Positions 57,524 through 64,000 of a stretch of 64,000 nucleotides of DNA are shown piece after piece. Source of the DNA: JANXQG01 sp963780045 (GTDB taxonomy: Bacteria > Planctomycetota > Planctomycetia > Pirellulales > Thermoguttaceae); the NCBI GenBank assembly GCA_963780045.1, contig CAVZZZ010000005.1:620001-684000 (forward strand), written 5' to 3'. The position numbers and the translations under genes are program-made. The notes below the pieces were generated by a model. It saw only the letters and a program-made list of their open reading frames with translations. It did no database searches and was not told the DNA's origin. Numbering within the stretch: the first letter of the stretch is position 1; every line of letters begins with the position of its first letter.

Positions 57524-58554
57524 CGAAAACAGCGCGATAGTTGTCACCGGAGCTTCCGGCGGCGTAGGCCGCGCGACAGCCCGATTGTTCGGCGCGCGGG
57601 CGCTAAAATCGCCTTGCTCGCGCGCGGCCGCGACGGCCTCGAAGCGGCAAAGCAGGAGGTTGAGGCCCTTGGCGGACGGGCGATTGCCATACCCACCGAC
57701 GTCAGCCAGTTCGACCAGGTGGAGGCCGCGGCGGAGGCCGCGCAAAAAGCATTCGGGCCGGCCGACTTCTGGATCAACAACGCGATGGTATCGATGTACA
57801 GCCCGTTCGAGCGGATGACGCCGCGAGAATTCCACCACATTGTGGAAGTGACGTTCCTGGGAGCCGTCCACGGCACGCGCTGCGCACTGCGCAGATGCGG
57901 CCGCGCAATCGCGGCACGATCGTCCAAGTCGGGTCGGCCCTGGCCTTCCGTTCGATTCCGCTGCAAAGCGCCTATTGCGCCAGCAAACACGCCATCGAGG
58001 GATTCACCGAATCGGTCCGCAGCGAATTGATTCACGGGAATAGTGCCGTCCGTCTGACGATCGTCAACATGCCGGCGCTCAACACGACGCAATTCACCTG
58101 GACCAAAAACAAGATGCCGAACAAGGCCCGGCCCGCGGGCACGATCTATCAGCCGGAGGTTGCCGCCGACGCGATCCTCTTTGCCATGGAAAACGACCGC
58201 CGCGAGGTCACGGTGGGATATACGACCGTGGAGGCCACGCTGGGCGAAAAAGTAATCCCGGGGCTGCTCGACCGCTATTTGGCCCACGCCGCTTGGGAAG
58301 GCTCGCTTCTGCCGGAGCCCGCCGATCCAAAGCAGCCGGACAATTTCTGGCAACCGTTGCCGGGCGATCACGGCGCACACGGCGAATTCGACAAACTGTC
58401 GCACAGTTTCAGCCCACAATTGTGGGCGACGAAGCACCGGAAGCAGCTCCTGTCGGGCTTGCTTGCCGTCGGCGCCGGCTCGGCGGCGTATTTCTTGAGG
58501 AAGGCCCTTCGCGGCAATGGAAAGGAGCGAGATTCATCATGTCCATCAGCGTAG
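57513..58554 (+). CDS. Short-chain dehydrogenase with C-terminal membrane tail (two frameshifts)
   Basis: AAAGGAGG precedes the ATG at 57513. The Rossmann motif TGASGGVGRA, the NNAM segment and the catalytic YCASK are present. Frames shift at a GGG run (57598-57600; GAKIALLARG follows) and near 57890 (ALRQMRPRNRGTIV when corrected). The restored protein has about 347 residues. Beyond the SDR core, an extra C-terminal part ends in a hydrophobic helix (LLSGLLAVGAGSAAYFLR). It overlaps its neighbours on both sides (11 and 16 bp), so the three genes form one operon. The substrate is unknown. Confidence 0.88.
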
Positions 58555-60338
58555 GCCAGTACGTAATGCAGCGTTTGACCCAGTGGGGAGTCCAGCGCAT
58601 TTACGCGTATCCCGGAGACGGGATCAACGGGCTTTTAGCCGGGCTGCGCAAGCACGGCGACGCCCCGCGTTTCATCCAAGCCCGGCACGAGGAGCTTGCC
58701 GCCTTCATGGCGTCCGCCCACGCGAAGTTCACGGGGACCGTGGGAGTTTGCATGGCCACCAGCGGACCCGGCGCGATCCATTTGCTCAATGGCCTCTACG
58801 ACGCGAAGATGGACCATCAGCCGGTCGTGGCCATCGTGGGCCAATCGGCCACGACCGCCATCGGCAGCCAGTATCAACAGGAGGTCGATCTGCAATCGCT
58901 TTTCAAGGACGTGGCCGGCGAGTATTGCGTCACCGTGATGAGTCCCGCGGCCGTGCGGCATTGCATCGATCGAGCGGTCCGCATTGCTCTCGATCAGCAT
59001 AGCGTAACTTGCGTTATCCTTCCCAAGGACATCCAGGAAGAGGCGGCCGAGCCCGATCCGCCCCAGAGGCACGACTACGCGCAATCGGGAGTCGGCTGCC
59101 CCGTGCCGTTCGTGGTGCCCCACGCGGACGACCTGGCGGCAGCCGCCGAGATCCTCAACCGCGGCAAGAAGGTCGCCATGCTCGTCGGCGCCGGCGCCTC
59201 GGCTGCGCAGGACGAAGTCGAACGCGCCGCGCGGACTCTCGGCGCCGGCGTTGCCAAGAGCTGGCTGGGCAAGGCCGTGATGCCCGAAGACGTCCCCTTT
59301 TGCACGGGTCACATCGGCCTCTTGGGCAGCAAGCCAAGCTGGGACCTCATGCAGGAATGTGACACCCTGCTCGTCGTCGGCAGCAGTTTTCCGTACTGCG
59401 AATTCTACCCCAAGCCAGGACAGGCGAAGGCGGTGCAAATCGATCTCGACGGACGCATGTTGAGCTTGCGATATCCGATGGACGTGAATCTCAAAGGCGA
59501 CGCCAAGCAGACGCTCGCCGCGCTGCTGCCGCTGCTCGCTCCCAAAAACGATCGCTCCTGGCAAGAGAAGGTGATCGAGAACGTCCGCGAGTGGTGGAAA
59601 GTGATCGAGGGGCGCGCCATGATCGACGGCAACAACGGCTTGCTCAATCCGGAGCGCGTCTTTTGGGAGCTGAGTCCCAAACTTCCCGACCGTTGCATTC
59701 TGGCCGCCGACAGCGGCACGAGCGCCAACTGGTACGCCCGCGATCTGAAGATTCGCCGCGGCATGATGGCTAGCGGCAGCGGAAATCTCGCCTCGATGGG
59801 CGCGGCCGTTCCCTACGCGGTCGGCGCAAAATTCTGCTTTCCGGACCGAGTCTGCATTGCCGTTACGGGCGACGGCGCGATGCAAATGAACGGCCTCAAT
59901 GCCTGCATTACCGTCGCCAAGTATTGGCAGGAGTGGAGCGACCCGCGCTGGATAACGCTCGTGTTGAACAATCGCGACCTCAACCAGGTCACTTGGGAAC
60001 AGCGTATCATGATGGGCGATATTCGCTTCGTCGCCAGCCAAGAGTTGCCCGACTTTCCGTACGCGCGCTTTGCGGAGTCGATCGGACTGGCCGGCATTCG
60101 CGTGGAAGAGGCCGGCAACCTGCCCGGCGCGTGGGACCGTGCGTTGGCCGCCGACCGACCGGTTGTGCTGGAGGCGGTTACCGACCCCGACACCCCTACC
60201 ATTCCGCCGCATATTACCTGGAAGCAGGCCAAAAATTTCACGGAAACCGTTCTCCGCGGCGACCCCAGTGAAGCGGGCATTATCAAGCAAGCCGTCAAGG
60301 GCATGGTGCAAGGCCTGATGCCGCACGCGAAATCGTGA
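58539..60338 (+). CDS. Thiamine-diphosphate enzyme, pyruvate oxidase / acetolactate synthase-like
   Basis: This 599-residue intact enzyme starts at 58539 with AAAGGAG upstream, inside the end of the SDR gene. The TPP-activating Glu is in ARHEELAAFMASAHAKFTG, a FAD-type middle domain in VAMLVGAGAS and the TPP motif in VTGDGAMQMNGLNA...LVLNN. It resembles pyruvate:quinone oxidase (PoxB) more than acetolactate synthase, by overall pattern. After the hydroxy-acid oxidase it could convert pyruvate to acetate and CO2, a short respiratory route from lactate. Cofactor and acceptor are inferred. Confidence 0.88.
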   Translation: MSISVGQYVMQRLTQWGVQRIYAYPGDGINGLLAGLRKHGDAPRFIQARHEELAAFMASAHAKFTGTVGVCMATSGPGAIHLLNGLYDAKMDHQPVVAIVGQSATTAIGSQYQQEVDLQSLFKDVAGEYCVTVMSPAAVRHCIDRAVRIALDQHSVTCVILPKDIQEEAAEPDPPQRHDYAQSGVGCPVPFVVPHADDLAAAAEILNRGKKVAMLVGAGASAAQDEVERAARTLGAGVAKSWLGKAVMPEDVPFCTGHIGLLGSKPSWDLMQECDTLLVVGSSFPYCEFYPKPGQAKAVQIDLDGRMLSLRYPMDVNLKGDAKQTLAALLPLLAPKNDRSWQEKVIENVREWWKVIEGRAMIDGNNGLLNPERVFWELSPKLPDRCILAADSGTSANWYARDLKIRRGMMASGSGNLASMGAAVPYAVGAKFCFPDRVCIAVTGDGAMQMNGLNACITVAKYWQEWSDPRWITLVLNNRDLNQVTWEQRIMMGDIRFVASQELPDFPYARFAESIGLAGIRVEEAGNLPGAWDRALAADRPVVLEAVTDPDTPTIPPHITWKQAKNFTETVLRGDPSEAGIIKQAVKGMVQGLMPHAKS

Positions 60339-60486
60339 CGGCAGTCCCCGCCGTGCGGAGGGCGAGGGAGCCAGCGATTGCGCCCGCGAATCCTCATCCT
60401 TTATCCCGCGATTGACGGCGTTGCAGGAAGCACTCCCACTCGTCACAATACAGCCAGGCTAGACCTCAACGGCTTGGAGGAGCTTC

Positions 60487-62588
60487 ATGGCACGCGCAAT
60501 CACGTTCATCGTCGTCATATTCGGCCTTGTGAACGCGTGGCCGAATCCCGCCGCGGCCGCGGCGCCGCCCGCGGCGCAGGAAGATACCCCGTGGGCCCAG
60601 AGGCAGGCCCTGTTCAAGCGGATTGCGGGGCAGGTGAGCGTTTCGATCGAGGAAGGCGGCAAGCCGAAAGCGGGCGTCCGGTCCCGGTGAAAATGATGGC
60701 CCAGCCGCTGTACTACTATAGCCGCAAAGCGGACTCGATGCCCGATGCGTTCGTTTGGGCATGGACTAACGGCGGCCGGCCCGCGGCGATCGCGACCATG
60801 TCGTGCATGACGGGCGGCCGATCCGGCAGGTTGACCTACGAGTTCGATCGCCTCTCGCCGCAACCGCTCGCGTTCGCGATCGAAGGCGGCGAGCCGTGGG
60901 CCCCGCGTGCCGGCATCACGATGAAGACGCTTCCCAATGTGCCGGCGCCGGCCGAGGACGCCGCCGCGCGGCTGAAGCAAGTCGCCGCGATTCTCTCGCG
61001 ATTGAAGGCCACCGAGGTCGTCGTCCGTCCGCGGCGCGGCGAGCCGGCGGAAGGCGATCTTGCCTGGCTGCCCAAGCCGGTCCATCGCTACAGCGACGCG
61101 AAGCAGGGGACCATCGACGGTTTCTTGTGCCTGTGCTGCTTGGACACGGACCCCGAGATTGTGATGGTCCTGGAGGCGCAGCGGGACGGAAATGCCGCGC
61201 CTGAGTGGCGCGGCGGCTTCAATCGCATTGCGCTTGCCGAACTTAACGTGTACCTGGACAAAAAGGAGATTTGGAAGGCGCAGCGCATCAAGGCCACCGC
61301 AAATCAAGACGCGTATCGCTCGATCGGAGTCAACTTGGGCCAAGCGGCGGGCGGCGGATACGGGGGCGGTTATGGCGCCTACCAGGCCGACGACGCGGCC
61401 GACGCGAGCCCAGCGGCGGACGGCCGAGACGAAGACGGGCTGAACGCCCTGCTGCGGGCCATGCTGCAGCGGAGCGAAGACCGCAAAACGCGGTACGACG
61501 TGCCGCAAGGCGACGTGGCGGCGCTGACGAAGTGCATCCAGCGGCTAGTTGCGTTCCAGCCCAGCGAACCCGCGGACATCCTCCAGCACGAACTCCGCTT
61601 CCGGCCGGCGCTCGTCGAGGCGGCGCGTGCGATCGTGAAACTACAGAAGGACCGCGGCTCCGATGCCGGCCAGGCGGCGCAGTTCATCTTGCTGGAGGAC
61701 CGCGTCTACAGGCTTGCGCGGGCGGCGCCGGCCGAACAGAAGCGCGTAATCGCCGACGTCGACGACTACCTCAAAGAGCAACTCAAGCTTGGCAACACGC
61801 ACGCCGCCACCAACTTGGCCGAAACGGCCGCCCGCACATTGCAGCGGATGGGTCGGTGGGACGATGCGATCGCGTCGTTCGAGTCGTTCGCCGCGCAGTG
61901 CGCCGGCCACAAGGACGCCGCCGCCGCCGAGTGGGCAAAAACGATGCGGGCGGACGCGGCCAGCTTGCGGACCGCGAACGCCAAGGCGCCGAAGCCGGCG
62001 CCTCCGGAGGTCGCCCCGCGGGGCAAGCTGCGGCCCATCGACCTGTCGCGGAAGGCCAATCGGCCGATCTTGAACGATGCGTACAACGGGCTTGCCGAAT
62101 TGCCCAAGGGCGAGCAATCGTTCGCCGACGTCACGTTTGCCGTCGGCGAGAAGATGCTGCAGTTGGAGGGGCCGTTTCACGGGCTGACGAAGATCGCGGG
62201 GATTCCCGTGGGCCGCAAGCTCCGCCGCCTCTATCTGCTGCAAGCCACGCTGGACCCGCACGCGAACGGGGTCGACCGCCCTGAAGGCGCGACCGCGGCC
62301 ATCTACAAGATACGCTACGCCGACGGCGCGGAAGAGTCGCTGAGCGTGATATACGGCAAGGACGTTCGCGGCTGGTACGTCAACGACGAGGGCCAGCCGG
62401 TCTCGCGCGGGCGAGTGGTTTGGACGGGCTCGAACCCGGCATCCCGCCGCGACGGCACGATGCTGCGGCTTTACCTGGGCATATGGGAGAATCCCCACCC
62501 GGAGAAGCCCGTTGCCACGATCAATTTCACGAAGCCCAAACAACCGCCGCTTGCGCCGTTGTGCGTGGCAATCACGGCGGAGGAATAA
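60487..62588 (+). CDS. Secreted protein with NPCBM-like C-terminal domain (one frameshift)
   Basis: GGAGGAG precedes the ATG at 60487, and a signal peptide (ITFIVVIFGLVNAWPNPAAA) follows. The frame breaks near 60678 in a CC run; one C joins PKAGV to PVPVKMMAQPLYYYS. A Gly/Tyr-rich low-complexity stretch (GGGYGGGYGAY) lies mid-protein, then helical TPR-like repeats. The C-terminal domain has LPKGEQSFADVTFAVGEKML, KIAGIPVGRKLRRLYLLQAT and DGAEESLSVIYGKDVRGWY, similar to NPCBM-like sugar-binding domains of planctomycete secreted proteins. About 700 residues. No enzyme motif was seen. Confidence 0.78.
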
Positions 62589-62595
62589 AGGGGAT

Positions 62596-63933
62596 TCACG
62601 GCGATGCCGGCTTATCCTTTGCGGCGGCCGGATTCACCAGCGCCTCCAGCGCCCCGGACAAGTCGTCAAAGTATTGCGGCCCGCCGCCGACGAACAGCCG
62701 GGCGACGTTGCCGCTGCCGTCAATGATGACCGTCTGCGGGATGGCGACGGCGGCGTACTTCTCGGCGACCTTGCCGTCGCGGTCCAAGCCGACGGGCATT
62801 TTCAAATCCGTGCGCTTCATCATGTCTTTGATCGCCTCGGGGGTTTCTTGCAAGTTTACCGTCAACAGCGTCACATTCCGGTCCTGGTACTTCGCCACGG
62901 CGCGGACCAGGTCGGGAAGCGTCTGCCTGCAAGGGCCGCACCAGGTCGCCCAGAAATCGACCACGACGATCTTGTCGCGCTGTTCGCTCAAGCGGAACCG
63001 CTTGCCGTCGAGCGTTTCCAACTCGAAGTCCGGGGCGGGCTTGCCGACCAGCTCGGATTGCATCCCCGCGCCGCCGGCTCGATCGTCCTGGGCAAACTTC
63101 GGCTCCACGGCGGGCTGCAAGGTCCAGCGCTGATAGGGAAGCGCTTGCGCCTCCTGCTCGATGGCCCGGTTGACAATGAGCTCGTCCACTTCGGTCAACT
63201 CGACGCGGCACGCGCCGAGCACGTCGCTGGCGCCTTGCAGCACTGTGCCGGCGAGCTTTTCGGGCCGGAACGTGAGGCGCACGCCGTCGCTGCGGAGCGC
63301 CTGCACGCGGGTAGGCACGGAGCGGGGAGCCGACCCGCCAAGCGGGTGCCCCAACTGGGAGCCAGCAACCTTGCTCCCCTCTTCCTTCTCCCCACCATCT
63401 AACTTTCTCCCTTTCTCCCCTTCTCCCTTTCTCCCCTTCTCGCTTCCTCCTTGCTCCTTGCTCCCCGCTCCCTGCTTTGCCGTGCCGGGCTTGTCCTTTT
63501 TCTCGTTCACGTCGAGCCAGATGATGCTCGCTACGCGCTCGCGGTCCACGTGGCGGGTCTCCGAGCGCACTTCGAGGGTCAGCGTCTTGTCGTCCATGTC
63601 GACGAGCCGGCCGCGCAGATAGTCGCCGGCGGTCGAGCGGACGAGGTGGGTGGGCGGGTCTTCTTTCTCCATGCGCGGCAGCGTCAACAGCCGATCGCGC
63701 TTGGCAATATCGATTCTCGTCGCGCGGCTGCGGTTCTCCAGTTCCACGGCCTTGAGTTTGTCGCTGGGCACGAAAGTGGCGTCCAGCCGCGGAGAGTGGA
63801 TCGTGACGCCGCGCTGGTCGATCCGCTTGATTTCGCAGGAGATCGTGTCGCCCGTTTTCAGGTACAATGCCGGTCCTTTCCAGGGCGCCGACATGTGCCG
63901 CACTAATTGTCGTGCCCCCATTAACCACGCCAT
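62596..63933 (-). CDS. TlpA-like thioredoxin-domain protein (5' end uncertain)
   Basis: The C-terminal thioredoxin domain is intact: GKPAPDFELETLDGKRFRLS, then VVDFWATWCGPCRQTLPDLV with the CxxC, then the cis-Pro in AIPQTVIIDG. It should reduce or exchange disulfides of exported proteins. The N-terminal half has SH3-like strands (ALYLKTGDTISCEIKRID) repeated at least twice. Between the halves lies a charged, low-complexity linker made by a heptamer/octamer repeat. No signal peptide is present, and another frame is open from 63937 to the window edge, so an upstream frameshift may hide the true start. Confidence 0.82.
   Translation of the reverse strand: MAWLMGARQLVRHMSAPWKGPALYLKTGDTISCEIKRIDQRGVTIHSPRLDATFVPSDKLKAVELENRSRATRIDIAKRDRLLTLPRMEKEDPPTHLVRSTAGDYLRGRLVDMDDKTLTLEVRSETRHVDRERVASIIWLDVNEKKDKPGTAKQGAGSKEQGGSEKGRKGEGEKGRKLDGGEKEEGSKVAGSQLGHPLGGSAPRSVPTRVQALRSDGVRLTFRPEKLAGTVLQGASDVLGACRVELTEVDELIVNRAIEQEAQALPYQRWTLQPAVEPKFAQDDRAGGAGMQSELVGKPAPDFELETLDGKRFRLSEQRDKIVVVDFWATWCGPCRQTLPDLVRAVAKYQDRNVTLLTVNLQETPEAIKDMMKRTDLKMPVGLDRDGKVAEKYAAVAIPQTVIIDGSGNVARLFVGGGPQYFDDLSGALEALVNPAAAKDKPASP
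63400..63476. repeat. Heptamer/octamer repeat inside the redoxin gene
   Basis: On the plus strand the 7-bp units CCTTGCT, CCTTGCT, CCCCGCT, CCCTGCT run 63449-63476. They are preceded by about five 8-bp TTCTCCC-type units. On the coding strand they read KQGAGSKEQGGS, very close to EQKAGSREQAGGS encoded by 1949-1987. It lies in the linker between the SH3-like and thioredoxin parts. Confidence 0.85.
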
Positions 63934-64000
63934 TCATAACGACAACAGGTCCGGCAACGTTCGCGGCAAAAAACGCGCTTTGGCCTCGCCCATGGATGAC

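Noticed and set aside
58635..60446. 603-codon minus-strand frame opposite the TPP enzyme
   Set aside because: Antisense shadow; no motifs and low-complexity His/Gly/Arg composition.
1..64000. tRNA, rRNA and riboswitch search by eye
   Set aside because: No cloverleaf with a GTTCRANNC arm or conserved rRNA segment was noticed in the gaps; a covariance-model search was not possible, so small RNAs cannot be excluded.

Overview
The window looks like a chromosomal segment of a Planctomycetota bacterium, most likely in or near the Pirellulales. Evidence is high GC, prepilin-like DUF1559 proteins with the H-X9-DG motif, a DUF1598 protein, a giant autotransporter-repeat protein with a PEP-CTERM tail, FHA-GAF-sigma54 regulators, Uma2 and DUF4058 genes, and carbohydrate genes typical of the phylum (GH105, GH172, DUF5703, GH15). 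No phage, plasmid, CRISPR, rRNA or tRNA gene was recognised.

Layout. 1-3 kb: sensor kinase and NtrC-type regulator. 3-5 kb: a broken beta-propeller-like gene and an intact GH105 hydrolase. 5-13 kb: Uma2 and DUF4058 family genes, an FHA-GAF-sigma54 activator, DUF1598 and DUF1559 proteins and a HELGH-motif protein. 13-18.3 kb, minus strand: an antitoxin-VapC pair translationally coupled to hisS, then a HEAT-LamG protein and an aldehyde dehydrogenase. 18.3-25.5 kb: an accessory region with a patatin, a Ser/Thr kinase gene cut off by a DUF262-HNH gene, an orphan antitoxin, a toxin-antitoxin pair and a relic of a carboxypeptidase gene. 25.6-28.2 kb: a DUF885 peptidase fused to a D-Ala-D-Ala carboxypeptidase. 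28.4-54 kb: a carbohydrate region with a Gfo/Idh oxidoreductase, AraC regulator, esterase, RhaT symporter, EF-hand lipoprotein, DUF1559 protein, 2,500-residue PEP-CTERM surface protein, DUF5703 protein, GH172, serine hydrolase, GH10-like hydrolase, enolase-superfamily protein and GH15. 54-60.4 kb: an overlapping operon of FAD/Fe-S oxidoreductase, SDR and pyruvate-oxidase-type enzyme. 60.5-64 kb: a secreted NPCBM-like protein and a TlpA-like redoxin.

Three signals stand out. First, short palindromic blocks built of 7-bp units sit at gene ends and, in two genes, in frame inside interdomain linkers, where they encode nearly the same peptide. Second, a 138-bp two-box element is conserved upstream of both the Gfo/Idh gene (beside the AraC gene) and the giant PEP-CTERM gene, suggesting one regulon. 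Third, about twenty otherwise well-preserved genes are interrupted by single-base frameshifts, many in G/C homopolymers. The last pattern looks like uncorrected assembly error rather than decay, so interrupted genes are annotated here as whole loci.
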